This document shows positions 18,581-26,876 of a DNA stretch of 64,000 nucleotides, in pieces; within the stretch, counting starts at the first letter, position 1; each line of letters opens with the position of its first letter. Source of the stretch: Pseudomonas nitroreducens TX1 (GTDB lineage Bacteria; Pseudomonadota; Gammaproteobacteria; Pseudomonadales; Pseudomonadaceae); assembly GCF_000313755.1 (NCBI RefSeq), contig NZ_AMZB01000122.1, forward strand, positions 62,001-126,000. Reading direction: 5' to 3'. Made by a program: the position numbers and the translations under genes. The notes beneath the pieces are model-generated. The model was not told the DNA's origin and did not search any database. It saw only the letters and a list, made by a program, of their open reading frames with translations.

Positions 18581-18983
18581 GGGGTTTTCCTGTACCTACG
18601 TGGGAGTAGATGGCATCCGGGTCCTTCAGCACCGGGTCGACGGTCTGCCAGGCGCCGTTCTCGAACACCCGGTAGAAGCAGCTTTCGCGGCCGGTGTGGC
18701 AGGCGATGCCGCCCAGTTGCTCGACCATCAGGATCACCACGTCGGCGTCGCAGTCCAGGCGCAGCTCGTGCAGCTTCTGCACGTGGCCGGACTCCTCGCC
18801 CTTGCGCCAGAGCTTGCCGCGCGAGCGCGACCAGTAGATGGCGCGGTTTTCGGCGGCGGTGAGGGTCAGGGCCTCGCGGTTCATCCAGGCCATCATCAGC
18901 ACGCGGCCGGTGCGATGGTCCTGGGCGATCGCCGGCACCAGTCCATCGGCATTCCAGTTGATTTCGTCCAGCCAGTCTTTCAT
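18570..18983 (-). CDS. hisI: phosphoribosyl-AMP cyclohydrolase
   Basis: Third step of histidine synthesis; opens the adenine ring of PRAMP. 137 aa from [20 protein letters not shown]. Motifs: the WMNREAL region, [32 protein letters not shown] (metal-binding Asp/Cys) and [10 protein letters not shown] (zinc-binding Cys pair). A longer reading to 19037 is possible but lacks conservation and would overlap the hairpin upstream. It heads the his-tat-rsmE run and lies about 100 nt downstream of ubiB. Confidence 0.94.
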   Translation of the reverse strand: MKDWLDEINWNADGLVPAIAQDHRTGRVLMMAWMNREALTLTAAENRAIYWSRSRGKLWRKGEESGHVQKLHELRLDCDADVVILMVEQLGGIACHTGRESCFYRVFENGAWQTVDPVLKDPDAIYSHVGTGKPHEH

Positions 18984-19078
18984 CTCGGGTTCCGTACAGC
19001 GGGCGCACGCAGCGCCCAGAGCCACTTTGCAAGCCACTTGGTCCAGCGGTTAAGTGTGCCAGCCAGTGCGGCGACTGG

Positions 19079-20689
19079 CTATCGGCGCAGAATCAGATAC
19101 AGACCACCGGCCAGCATTGCCCACGCCGGCCAGGCGGCGAGGCTGTGGGTGGCGAGGCCGGTTTCGGCGGCGCCGGCCACCAGCACTGCGCCGATCAGTC
19201 GCGCCGGCCAGGCGCTTGCGCCGGAGTCGTGGGTCTCGATGACCAGGCGCTTGTCCGGGTCCGGATCGCGCGACAGGCGTTCCAGCGTCTCGCGGGTCAT
19301 CTGCGCCAGGTGGGGAATCTGCTCCAGGTGCTGCTGGGCATTGCGCAGCAGGGTGCCCGGGCTGACGCGCTCGCGCATCCAGCGTTCGAGATAGGGCTGC
19401 GCCGTGGTCCACAGATCCAGTTCGGGATAGAGCTGGCGGCCCAGGCCTTCGATGTTCAGCAGGGTCTTCTGCAGCAGCACCAGTTGCGGCTGCACTTCCA
19501 TGTTGAAGCGCCGCGCGGTCTGGAACAGGCGCAGCAGCACCTGGCCGAAGGAGATGTCCTTGAGCGGCTTCTCGAAGATCGGTTCGCAAACGGTGCGGAT
19601 CGCCGCTTCGAAGTCGTTGACCTTGGTTTCCGCCGGCACCCAGCCCGAGTCGATGTGCAGTTGGGCGACCTTGCGGTAGTCGCGCTTGAAGAAGGCGATC
19701 AGGTTACGCGCCAGGTAGTCCTGGTCCTCGTCGGTGAGGCTGCCGACGATGCCGCAGTCCACCGCGATGTACTGCGGGCTCCAGGGCGTGCGGGTGCTGA
19801 CGAAGATGTTGCCGGGGTGCATGTCGGCGTGGAAGAAGCTGTCGCGGAACACCTGGGTGAAGAAGATTTCCACGCCGCGTTCGGCCAGCGCCTTGAAGTC
19901 GGTGCGTTGGTCGCGCAGGGTCTCCAGGTCGGTGACCGGGATGCCGTAGATGCGCTCCATCACCAGTACCTTGGGGCGGCACCAGTCCCAGTAGACCTGG
20001 GGCACGTAGAGCAGCGGCGAGCCTTCGAAGTTGCGCCGCAGCTGCGAGGAGTTGGCGGCTTCGCGCAGCAGGTCGAGCTCGTCGTAGATGGTCTTCTCGT
20101 AGTCGCTGACGACTTCGGCCGGGTGCAGGCGGCGGGCATCGGCGGAGATACGCTCGGCGGTGCGCGCGAGGATGTGCAGCCAGGCGATGTCGGAGCGGAT
20201 CACCGGTTCCAGGTTCGGCCGGATGACTTTCACCACCACTTCCTCGCCGGTCTTCAGCTGCGCGGTGTGCACCTGTGCCACCGAGGCGGAGGCCAGCGGT
20301 TCGCGTTCGAAGCGGGCGAACACCTGCTCGATCTTGGCGCCCAGCTGCTGCTCGATGAGCGCGACGGCCAGTTCCGGCGGGAAGGGCGGCACCTTGTCCT
20401 GCAGGAAGGCCAGCTCCAGGGCGATGTCGTCGGGCAGCAGGTCGCGGCGGGTGGAAAGAATCTGGCCGAACTTGATGAAGATCGGTCCCAGGTCCTCCAG
20501 CGCCAGGCGCAGGCGTGCGCCACGGCTGAGCGCCAGCGGCTTGCGCGGCAACCAGCGCCACGGCAGCAGGCCGCCGGCCAGGCGCAGCCACCAGGGCAGG
20601 AAGGGCAGGTCGAGGACCATGTCGTCCAGTCGGTAGCGGATGGCTATGCGCTGGATGCGCAGCAGGCGGCGGATGGCGAGCAGCTTCAT
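19079..20689 (-). CDS. ubiB: ubiquinone biosynthesis accessory kinase-like protein UbiB
   Basis: ABC1/ADCK/UbiB atypical kinase-like protein needed for aerobic ubiquinone synthesis, inner-membrane associated. 536 aa. Landmarks are the KxGQ motif ([16 protein letters not shown]), the Ala-rich loop that replaces the P-loop (ASASVAQVH), [11 protein letters not shown] and the metal-binding DCGIVGSL. A hydrophobic C-terminus ([20 protein letters not shown]...[14 protein letters not shown]) gives two membrane segments. The start overlaps the ubiJ stop (ATGA). A 7-bp inverted repeat (19061-19080) covers its stop codon and may act in termination. Confidence 0.95.
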   Translation of the reverse strand: MKLLAIRRLLRIQRIAIRYRLDDMVLDLPFLPWWLRLAGGLLPWRWLPRKPLALSRGARLRLALEDLGPIFIKFGQILSTRRDLLPDDIALELAFLQDKVPPFPPELAVALIEQQLGAKIEQVFARFEREPLASASVAQVHTAQLKTGEEVVVKVIRPNLEPVIRSDIAWLHILARTAERISADARRLHPAEVVSDYEKTIYDELDLLREAANSSQLRRNFEGSPLLYVPQVYWDWCRPKVLVMERIYGIPVTDLETLRDQRTDFKALAERGVEIFFTQVFRDSFFHADMHPGNIFVSTRTPWSPQYIAVDCGIVGSLTDEDQDYLARNLIAFFKRDYRKVAQLHIDSGWVPAETKVNDFEAAIRTVCEPIFEKPLKDISFGQVLLRLFQTARRFNMEVQPQLVLLQKTLLNIEGLGRQLYPELDLWTTAQPYLERWMRERVSPGTLLRNAQQHLEQIPHLAQMTRETLERLSRDPDPDKRLVIETHDSGASAWPARLIGAVLVAGAAETGLATHSLAAWPAWAMLAGGLYLILRR

Positions 20690-21309
20690 GCGTCGGGCTT
20701 GATCTTCTGGGTCAGGCGGTTGATCCGCGCGTCGAGGCGGTCGAGGGAAATCTTCAACTGGTCCAGCTCGGCGAAGCGGGCTTCGGCTTCTTGCTGGCCG
20801 ACCAGGCTGCGGCTTTCCTCGGCGAGGTAGTCGGCGAGGCTCAGGCGCAGGCTTTCCAGGCTGTCGCCGGCCCAGGCCATGCCGCCGCGCAGGCGTGCGC
20901 CGAGCAGGTGCGCAGGCACCGGGCCGAGCCAGCGGGAGACTTCGTATTCCCAGTCCAGCTCCAGGCTCTGGAGGATGTCAGCCAGCTCCAGCAGCATCGC
21001 GCTGTCGCCACCCATGGTCACTTCGGGGCTGTGAAGGACGCGGGTCTTGTCCTTGGCCAGGGCCAGTTGCAACAGGCTGCCGGCGGGGGCGACGAGGGTG
21101 CAGTCCGCCGGCGCCTCATGGTGCGCGGCCAGGTGCAGGCCGTCGGCGTCGGGCAGGATGAACAGCCTGAGCGCGGGCGCCTGGCAGTCCACCTCCAGCA
21201 CCTTGCCGGCAAGCCGGCCCAGGCGTTTCAGCGCCACGCCGTCAAGCCGCAGTACGCGATTGACGGTTGCCTCGGCGCCGGCCAGGGCGGCCTGCAGGAG
21301 CAGGGTCAT
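20686..21309 (-). CDS. ubiJ: ubiquinone biosynthesis accessory factor UbiJ (SCP2 domain)
   Basis: 207-aa lipid-binding scaffold of the soluble Ubi complex. The N-terminal SCP2-like sterol-carrier domain covers about residues 15-110. The C-terminal coiled coil ([28 protein letters not shown]) fits partner binding. The ATG at 21309 overlaps the ubiE stop (ATGA) and its stop overlaps the ubiB start, so ubiE-ubiJ-ubiB are coupled. A much longer upstream reading in this frame is antisense-like sequence across ubiE and is not used. Confidence 0.9.
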   Translation of the reverse strand: MTLLLQAALAGAEATVNRVLRLDGVALKRLGRLAGKVLEVDCQAPALRLFILPDADGLHLAAHHEAPADCTLVAPAGSLLQLALAKDKTRVLHSPEVTMGGDSAMLLELADILQSLELDWEYEVSRWLGPVPAHLLGARLRGGMAWAGDSLESLRLSLADYLAEESRSLVGQQEAEARFAELDQLKISLDRLDARINRLTQKIKPDA

Positions 21310-22091
21310 CAGGGCTTGATGCCGCGGTGCAGGGCGACCACGCCGCCGGTCATGTTGTGGTAGGTGACGCGGTCGAAGCCGGCCTCCACCATCATCGACT
21401 TCAGCGTTTCCTGGTCGGGGTGCATGCGGATCGATTCGGCGAGGTAGCGATAGCTTTCGGAATCGTTGGTCACCAGCTTGCCCATCAGCGGCAGCAGGGT
21501 GAAGGAGTAGGCGTCGTAGGCCTTGGACAGCAGGCTGCTGGTGGGTTTGGAGAATTCCAGCACGAGCAGGCGGCCGCCGGGCTTGAGCACCCGCAGCATG
21601 GAACGGATGGCTTCGTCCTTGTGGGTGACGTTGCGCAGGCCGAAGGCGATGGTCACCGCGTCGAAGTGGTTGTCGGGGAACGGCAGCTTCTCGGCGTCGG
21701 CCTGGACGAAGCTGACGTTGCCGGCGACACCGCTGTCGAGCAGCTTGTCGCGACCGACCTTGAGCATCGAGGCGTTGATGTCGGCCAGCACCACTTCGCC
21801 GGTCGGGCCGACCAGGCGGGAGAACTGGCGGGTCAGGTCGCCGGTGCCGCCGGCGATGTCCAGCACCCGGTTGCCGGCGCGCACGCCGGACAGCTCGATG
21901 GTGAAGCGCTTCCACAGACGGTGGATGCCGCCGGACATCAGGTCGTTCATCAGGTCGTACTTGGCGGCGACCGAGTGGAATACCTCGGCGACCTTCTCGG
22001 CCTTCTCGCTCTCACGCACGGTCTTGTAGCCGAAGTGCGTGGTGGGATCGGCGCTGTCCTGGCCGGCTTGGGGCTTGCGCGGTTCGCTCAT
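21309..22091 (-). CDS. ubiE: bifunctional ubiquinone/menaquinone C-methyltransferase
   Basis: SAM-dependent class-I methyltransferase acting on the benzoquinone ring (and demethylmenaquinone where present). 260 aa from [10 protein letters not shown]. Motifs: motif [13 protein letters not shown], the UbiE signatures [17 protein letters not shown] and [17 protein letters not shown]. First gene of the ubi unit. An in-frame upstream start (22217) lies across a divergent promoter region and is not used. The next gene, on plus, belongs to the PHA locus. Confidence 0.95.
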   Translation of the reverse strand: MSEPRKPQAGQDSADPTTHFGYKTVRESEKAEKVAEVFHSVAAKYDLMNDLMSGGIHRLWKRFTIELSGVRAGNRVLDIAGGTGDLTRQFSRLVGPTGEVVLADINASMLKVGRDKLLDSGVAGNVSFVQADAEKLPFPDNHFDAVTIAFGLRNVTHKDEAIRSMLRVLKPGGRLLVLEFSKPTSSLLSKAYDAYSFTLLPLMGKLVTNDSESYRYLAESIRMHPDQETLKSMMVEAGFDRVTYHNMTGGVVALHRGIKP

Positions 22092-22232
22092 GGCATTTCT
22101 ACCCTGGAAGTCAGTGGCGGGCATTCTAACAGGAAGCAGAGAAAACGCCGCCTTGGTCAGGGCGCCGCCGGGGTGCGGCGATACGGCGCGGCGCGTATCA
22201 TTTGGCAAGTCAGTCACTCGCGGAGTTCAAGA

Positions 22233-22508
22233 ATGTCCCGTATCCACGTCGAACGTCATCACTCGCTGGGCCTGGAAGCCGCCCGCGCCAAGGCGCAGAA
22301 GCTCGCCGACAAGCTCACCCGCGAGCACGGTGTGAACAGCGAGTGGCAGGGCGATACCCTGCTGTTCAAGCGCAGTGGCGTCGACGGGCGCATCGAGGTG
22401 GGCGCGGACAAGGTCGCGGTGGACGTGAAGCTGGGCCTGATGCTCTCGGCCATGGGCGGCCTGCTCAAGGGCGAGATCGAACGCGCGCTGGACAAGGCCC
22501 TCGCCTGA
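22233..22508 (+). CDS. PHA-locus polyhydroxyalkanoic acid system family protein (PHA_gran_rgn)
   Basis: 91-aa protein of the small family found beside PHA granule genes (PA5062-like as recalled). Visible: MSRIHVERHHSLGLEAARAKA, then VDVKLGLMLSAMGGLLKGEIERAL. It has the size and alpha/beta make-up of an SRPBCC-like lipid-binding fold but I cannot assign a function. No signal peptide. RBS CGGAG is 7 nt from the ATG. Divergent from ubiE; a GC-rich hairpin (22517-22537) follows, and phaI starts 168 nt downstream on the same strand. Confidence 0.8.
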   Translation: MSRIHVERHHSLGLEAARAKAQKLADKLTREHGVNSEWQGDTLLFKRSGVDGRIEVGADKVAVDVKLGLMLSAMGGLLKGEIERALDKALA

Positions 22509-22516
22509 TTCCCTGC

Positions 22517-22537
22517 GGCCCCGCTCCCCGCGGGGCC
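22517..22537 (+). terminator. weak intrinsic terminator after the PHA_gran_rgn gene
   Basis: Stem GGCCCCGC / GCGGGGCC with a 5-nt loop, 8 nt after the stop. The T tract is short and displaced (GTTTTC 7 nt later), so activity is uncertain. Confidence 0.45.
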
Positions 22538-22676
22538 ATGCCGTTTTCAGGCGGCGCCGGCTTTCCTGCAAAGCCTGGTATGTGTTTTCTAATTTTCCCC
22601 GATACCTTGGCTCACAGTCCCGCCGGATGCGGGCAGCGTTCGACATCATCGAATCTGAACCCTGTGAGGTGCCACC

Positions 22677-23087
22677 ATGGCCAAGGCCGTCAGCAAGAAG
22701 AAAGTCGTAGAACTCGAATCCTCTCTCTATTCCGATGCCAAGCACTATGCGCGGCAGATCTGGCTGGCAGGCCTGGGAACCTATGCCCGCGTGGGCGCCG
22801 AAGGCAGCGAATACTTCAAGGAACTGGTCAAGTCCGGCGAGTCCGTGGAGAAGAAGGGACGCGACCTGGTGAGTACCCAGATCGACGCCGCCAACGACAG
22901 CGTCAAGGGTCGCCTGCACAGCGTGAAGGCCAAGCTGAACTTCGAGAAGATCGAAGCGGTGTTCGATGCGCGTGTCGCCTCTGCCCTCAACCGAATCGGA
23001 ATTCCCTCCAGGCGTGATGTGGAGGCGCTCTCTGCTAAGCTGGATGAGCTGAGCGCAGTGCTCGAGCGTGTCGCGAGAACCCAATAA
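22677..23087 (+). CDS. phaI: PHA granule-associated phasin PhaI
   Basis: 136-aa phasin that coats medium-chain-length PHA granules. The phasin motif YARQIWLAGLGTYARVGAEG is shared with PhaF downstream (YSRQIWLAGLGAYSKV). A long amphipathic helix and a C-terminal heptad region (SRRDVEALSAKLDELSAVLERV) follow, suiting oligomerisation. It stops 10 nt before phaF. Transcription of phaI-phaF is normally controlled by PhaD, encoded convergently at 24109. Confidence 0.93.
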   Translation: MAKAVSKKKVVELESSLYSDAKHYARQIWLAGLGTYARVGAEGSEYFKELVKSGESVEKKGRDLVSTQIDAANDSVKGRLHSVKAKLNFEKIEAVFDARVASALNRIGIPSRRDVEALSAKLDELSAVLERVARTQ

Positions 23088-23097
23088 GGAGAGCAGG

Positions 23098-24030
23098 ATG
23101 GCTGGCAAAAAAACTACCGATAAAAAAGAGTCCAGTTGGATCGGCGAGATCGAGAAATACTCGCGGCAGATCTGGCTGGCTGGCTTGGGGGCCTACTCGA
23201 AGGTCAGCAAGGACGGCAGCAAGGTGTTCGAGACCCTGGTCAAGGACGGCGAGAAGGCCGAGAAACTGGCCAAGACCGAAGTCGAGGGTGCGGTGAAAAC
23301 CTCCACCCGTTCCGCGAAGGCGCGCGTCGATGCCGTCAAGGGCGCCGCGATCGGCAAGTGGGGCGAGCTGGAGGAAGCTTTCGACAAGCGCCTGAACAGC
23401 GCGATCTCGCGCCTGGGGGTACCGAGCAGCCGTGAAGTGAAAGACCTGCACAGCAAGGTCGACAGCCTCACCAAGCAGATCGAGAAACTCACTGGCGTCA
23501 GCGTCAAGACTGCTGCCAAACCGGCCGCCAAGCCCGCAGCGAAAGCCGCCGCCAAACCGGCTGCGAAACCCGCTGTGAAGACTGCGGCGTCCAAACCGGC
23601 TGCCAGAACCGCCGCCAAGCCCGCTGCGAAACCGGCCGCCAAGCCTGCCGCTAAAGCCGCCGCCAAACCGGTTGCCAAGGCTGCCGCGAAGCCGGTTGCC
23701 AAGGCTGCGGCCAAGCCTGCCGCGAAAGCGGCTGCCAAGCCCGCTGCTGCGAAAACTGCTGCGAAGCCTGCCGCCAAGCCCGCTGCAAAACCGGCTGCAA
23801 AACCGGCTGCTGCCGCCAAGCCTGCCGCTGCGAAACCTGCAGCCAAGCCGGCCGCGGCGAAGAAGCCTGCCGTGAAGAAACCCGCTGCAACCAAGGCCGC
23901 TGCCAAGCCGGCCGCTGCGAAACCGGCAGCCGCTCCGGCCGCCACTCCGGCACCGTCGGCTCCCGCCGCCGCGCCGGCCGTGACGCCGTCCGCCGCTGCT
24001 CCGGCAACGCCGCCGCCGTCCCAGGCCTGA
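23098..24030 (+). CDS. phaF: phasin PhaF with histone H1-like tail
   Basis: 310-aa two-domain phasin. Residues 1 to about 135 form the phasin domain (SRQIWLAGLGAYSKVSKDGS, then a leucine-rich oligomerisation stretch SREVKDLHSKVDSLTKQIEKL). Residues of about 140-310 are a Lys/Ala/Pro-rich tail of AAKPAAKPAA-type repeats resembling histone H1, ending in an Ala/Pro tail. In P. putida the tail binds DNA non-specifically and helps segregate granules at division. The start at 23098 has an AAGGAG ribosome site; the longer in-frame start at 23068 overlaps phaI. A terminator follows. Confidence 0.94.
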   Translation: MAGKKTTDKKESSWIGEIEKYSRQIWLAGLGAYSKVSKDGSKVFETLVKDGEKAEKLAKTEVEGAVKTSTRSAKARVDAVKGAAIGKWGELEEAFDKRLNSAISRLGVPSSREVKDLHSKVDSLTKQIEKLTGVSVKTAAKPAAKPAAKAAAKPAAKPAVKTAASKPAARTAAKPAAKPAAKPAAKAAAKPVAKAAAKPVAKAAAKPAAKAAAKPAAAKTAAKPAAKPAAKPAAKPAAAAKPAAAKPAAKPAAAKKPAVKKPAATKAAAKPAAAKPAAAPAATPAPSAPAAAPAVTPSAAAPATPPPSQA

Positions 24031-24050
24031 TCGGTCTGCTGCAATACCCA

Positions 24051-24075
24051 CGCCCGGCCTTGCGCCGGGCGTTTT
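24051..24075 (+). terminator. intrinsic terminator of phaI-phaF
   Basis: CGCCCGGC / GCCGGGCG stem with a 5-nt loop and TTTT directly after, 20 nt downstream of phaF. Confidence 0.85.
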
Positions 24076-24108
24076 CATTCTCCCTGGGAAAAAGCTCTCG
24101 CGGGGGCG

Positions 24109-24723
24109 TCAGGGCGTGAGGTAGCGTTTGGCGAGCCGTTCGGCGATCAGCTGCGAGTCCGGTCGCAGGTGCGGTGCCACCAGCATCATCACCTGGAACA
24201 CCACCTGGCGGACGTCGCCGGCGTGGCCGAGGATGCGCTGGTAGTCGAGGGAGAACAGCAGGGTCAGGGTGATCTGTTCCACCAGTTGGCCGAGGGAGTC
24301 GGTGTCGCTGAGCAATTCGCCCTGCGCCTTGAGCTGCGCCAACAGGGTGGCCAGTGTGCGCTTGAGCTGGTTGAGCCAGGCGCGCACGCCGCGGGCTAGC
24401 CTGGGCAGACGCCCGGCAAGGTTGGAGAGGTCCTGGAAGAGAAAGCGGTAGTGCGCCAGGCGCTCGACGATCAGGTGCAGGAACAGCCAATAATCCTCGG
24501 CGTCCAGGCGAACGTCTTCCGGTGGGTCGAGCAGCGGCGCCAGCTCGTCCTGGAAGCGCTCGAACAGCGCGAGTACCAGAGGCTCCTTGCCATGGAAGTG
24601 GTAGTAGAGATTGCCGGGGCTGATGCCCAGTTCGGTGGCGATCTCCAGCGTTGAAACGTTGGGCTCGCCCTGCTCGTTGAACAACTGCAGGGCGCATTCG
24701 AGAATCCGGTCGCGCGTTTTCAT
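24109..24723 (-). CDS. phaD: TetR-family regulator of the PHA locus
   Basis: 204-aa TetR-type regulator. The HTH is at the N-terminus (MKTRDRILECALQLFNEQG, STLEIATELGISPGNLYYHF); a helical ligand domain follows. PhaD of P. putida activates phaI and, more weakly, phaC1, and responds to fatty-acid-derived CoA intermediates. Starting at 24723 gives the usual length; an upstream in-frame ATG at 24807 would add a Pro/Ala-rich stretch outside the fold. Last gene of phaC1-phaZ-phaC2-phaD, separated from phaC2 by a REP palindrome. Confidence 0.93.
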   Translation of the reverse strand: MKTRDRILECALQLFNEQGEPNVSTLEIATELGISPGNLYYHFHGKEPLVLALFERFQDELAPLLDPPEDVRLDAEDYWLFLHLIVERLAHYRFLFQDLSNLAGRLPRLARGVRAWLNQLKRTLATLLAQLKAQGELLSDTDSLGQLVEQITLTLLFSLDYQRILGHAGDVRQVVFQVMMLVAPHLRPDSQLIAERLAKRYLTP

Positions 24724-24815
24724 CCGTGCTCTTGTTCCAGCCGCAGTGGGCCGACGATAGCCGCAGGGGGAGTTGGCTGCCAATGGTTTCGCGGCAAACT
24801 TCCGCATGGCGTGCC

Positions 24816-24843
24816 TGTAGGAGCGAGCTTGCTCGCTCCTACA
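24816..24843. repeat. compact REP palindrome between phaC2 and phaD
   Basis: Perfect 12-bp inverted repeat TGTAGGAGCGAG / CTCGCTCCTACA around CTTG. It equals two REP tails fused with the intervening part missing. It starts 19 nt after the phaC2 stop codon in transcription order. Confidence 0.85.
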
Positions 24844-24862
24844 AAAGCTCCGATATCACGGC

Positions 24863-26545
24863 TCAACGCACGTGCACGTAAGTCCCTGGCGCGGCTTCTT
24901 TCGGCGGGTATTCGGCGTTGCCCAGCTCGAAACTCACCGGGCGGCGTTCGCCCGATCGTTCCTGGATCCATTCCAGCCACAGCGGCCACCAGCTGCCCTC
25001 CTGGCGCTTGGTGTCGTAGTACCAGGCGCGTGGGTCGGAGCTGATCTTGCCGTTCTCGAAGTAGCACGCCTTGGGGTTGCCTGGCGGGTTGAGGATGCTC
25101 TGGATGTGGCCGCTGTTGGACAGCACGAAGCGGGTATCGCCGCCCAGCAGTTGGGCCGAGCGGTACACCGCGTCCCAAGGCGTGATGTGGTCAGTGATGC
25201 CGGCCACGTGGAAGTTGTCCACTGCCACCTTCTTCAGGTCGATGGCCGTGCCGTTGACTTCCATCGCGCCGGGGCGGGCCAGCGGGTTGTGCTTGAAGAA
25301 GTCGAGGAAGTCGCCGTGCAGCGCGGCGGGCAGGCGGGTGTTGTCGTTGTTCCAGTAGAGGATGTCGAAGGCCGGGGGTTGCCTGCCCAGCAGGTAGTTG
25401 TTCACCCAGTAGTTCCAGATCAGGTCGTTGGGGCGCATCCAGGCGAATATCTTTGCCATGTCGCGTCCATCCAGCACGCCGTGCTGGTAGGAGCGGCGCT
25501 TGCTGGTTTCCAGTGTCTGCTCGTCGGCGAACAGCGCGGCGGGAGTTTCCACCTGGCTATCCAGCAGGCTTACCAGGTAGGTGGCGCTGGCAATCTTGCG
25601 CAACTGCCGGCGCGCTTGCAGGTGGCCTTGCAGCGCGGCAATGGTCAGGCCGCCGGAGCAGGCGCCCAGCAGGTTGACGCTGCGGCTGCCGCTGATGGAG
25701 CGGCACACGTCGATGGCCTCGTCCAGCGCGGTGACATAAGTCGACAGGCCCCACTCCCGATGGCGCGCGTCGGGGTTGCGCCAGCTCACCATGAACAATT
25801 GCAGGTTATTTTTCAGGGCGTACTGGACGAAGCTCTTTTCGGCCGTCAGGTCGAAGATGTAGAACTTGTTGATCTGCGGCGGCACGATCAGCAGCGGCCT
25901 GGCATGCAGGTGCTCGCCCATCGGCTTGTACTGGATGAGTTCCAGTACCTCGTTGCGGAACACTACCGCGCCGGGCGTGGTGGCCAGGTTCTGGCCGATC
26001 TCGAAGGCGCTGCGGTTGACCTGGCTGGGCATGCCGCCGTTGTGCATGAGGTCGTCGAGCAGGTGCTGCGCGCCTTTGAGCAGGCTCTGTCCGCCGGTGT
26101 TGAACAGCTCCTTCACCGCCAGCGGGTTGAGCAGGGTATTCGATGGCGAGGCGGCGTCGGAGAGAATCGACAGCAGGAAGCGCGCGCGGGCGCGGTCGTC
26201 GTTGTTCAGGTCGCTCTCGTCGACCCAGGCCAGCAACTGCTTCTGCCAGGCCAGGTAGGCCTGCACGGTGCGCCGGTAGAAGGGATTCAGGCGCCAGGAC
26301 GGGTCCTGGAAGCGCGCATCCTGCGGGTTGGGCTGCAGCGGTGAATCGCCGATCAGCACCTTGCCCACCTGCTTGCCGAAGGCCGCCAGGTGCCTGGCCG
26401 AATGGACCGGATGGCGCACGCCCTGCAGCGCCAGCATGTGCAGGGTGGACAGCATGTCCTTGCCGCGCAGGCCGACCATCGCGCTCTGCGCATTCATGTA
26501 TTGGGTGGGGACGGGGACGCTACCCGGTTCAGCTTTCTCTCGCAT
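24863..26545 (-). CDS. phaC2: class II poly(3-hydroxyalkanoate) synthase 2
   Basis: Granule-bound polymerase that joins C6-C14 (R)-3-hydroxyacyl-CoA into mcl-PHA. 560 aa from MREKAEPGSVPVPTQYM, the usual PhaC2 length. The lipase-box-like nucleophile motif GACSGG (catalytic Cys), the Asp region AGITDHITPW and the His in SNSGHIQS are all present. The GPH-type C-terminal ending APGTYVHVR matches PhaC1's APGTYVHER. The first in-frame ATG 36 codons further upstream lies in the intergenic element and gives no conserved residues. About 55% identical by eye to PhaC1 at 27878. Confidence 0.95.
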   Translation of the reverse strand: MREKAEPGSVPVPTQYMNAQSAMVGLRGKDMLSTLHMLALQGVRHPVHSARHLAAFGKQVGKVLIGDSPLQPNPQDARFQDPSWRLNPFYRRTVQAYLAWQKQLLAWVDESDLNNDDRARARFLLSILSDAASPSNTLLNPLAVKELFNTGGQSLLKGAQHLLDDLMHNGGMPSQVNRSAFEIGQNLATTPGAVVFRNEVLELIQYKPMGEHLHARPLLIVPPQINKFYIFDLTAEKSFVQYALKNNLQLFMVSWRNPDARHREWGLSTYVTALDEAIDVCRSISGSRSVNLLGACSGGLTIAALQGHLQARRQLRKIASATYLVSLLDSQVETPAALFADEQTLETSKRRSYQHGVLDGRDMAKIFAWMRPNDLIWNYWVNNYLLGRQPPAFDILYWNNDNTRLPAALHGDFLDFFKHNPLARPGAMEVNGTAIDLKKVAVDNFHVAGITDHITPWDAVYRSAQLLGGDTRFVLSNSGHIQSILNPPGNPKACYFENGKISSDPRAWYYDTKRQEGSWWPLWLEWIQERSGERRPVSFELGNAEYPPKEAAPGTYVHVR

Positions 26546-26876
26546 GAACAGCACTCCGTAAAGGGTCCGACCTGCCAAAGGCGGAAGCAAGGGCTGTACC
26601 GGAGTCGGGAGGAGCCCGGTCCAGACGCTTGTCGCCGGTTCGAGGGTGTGCACGGGTATCGACGCGAGAGGGCTACTGCACGAAAACAGGGCAGTGGATC
26701 AGCAGCCGGGTTGCCCTGCGGTCACCTGCGAAGGTGGCCGCGGCGGTCCCGAATCAGGCGCTACGTGTCGATACCCGTGAACACGCCTGTTTGTTGTTCG
26801 GCTCTGTATAAAAAAGTGCCTGCGCAGCGATCGGTCAAGGCAGGATGCCCGCCGACTGTGACGAAGCTGTGATGCT
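26546..26876. other. 331-nt phaZ-phaC2 intergenic region
   Basis: No gene seen. On the transcribed (minus) strand, phaZ is followed by a short possible terminator: CCTGC...GCAGG and then a run of six Ts at 26815-26810. The inverted-repeat element listed separately comes next, then about 100 nt of leader before phaC2. Confidence 0.6.
26646..26784. repeat. 139-nt inverted-repeat element, 21-nt arms with internal hairpins
   Basis: Arms 26646-26666 and 26764-26784 pair at 20 of 21 positions (19 Watson-Crick, one G-U, one mismatch). The 97-nt interior holds two further hairpins: CTACTGC with GCAGTGG, and GGTCACC with GGTGGCC. Together they would fold as a multibranched structure in RNA. Nothing in it looks coding. 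Confidence 0.75.

Noticed and set aside
19061-19080. Hairpin AGCCAGT/ACTGGCT at the ubiB stop as a terminator
   Set aside because: No T tract and overlaps the stop codon; kept only as a remark under ubiB.
20686-21915. 409-codon minus-strand frame including ubiJ
   Set aside because: Only the last 207 codons code for ubiJ; the rest is antisense-like to nothing but overlaps ubiE in another frame, and ubiJ has a coupled ATG at 21309.
26646-26784. CRISPR-like or IS remnant interpretation of the phaZ-phaC2 repeat
   Set aside because: Only two inverted arms, no direct repeats, no transposase frame and no obvious target duplication.
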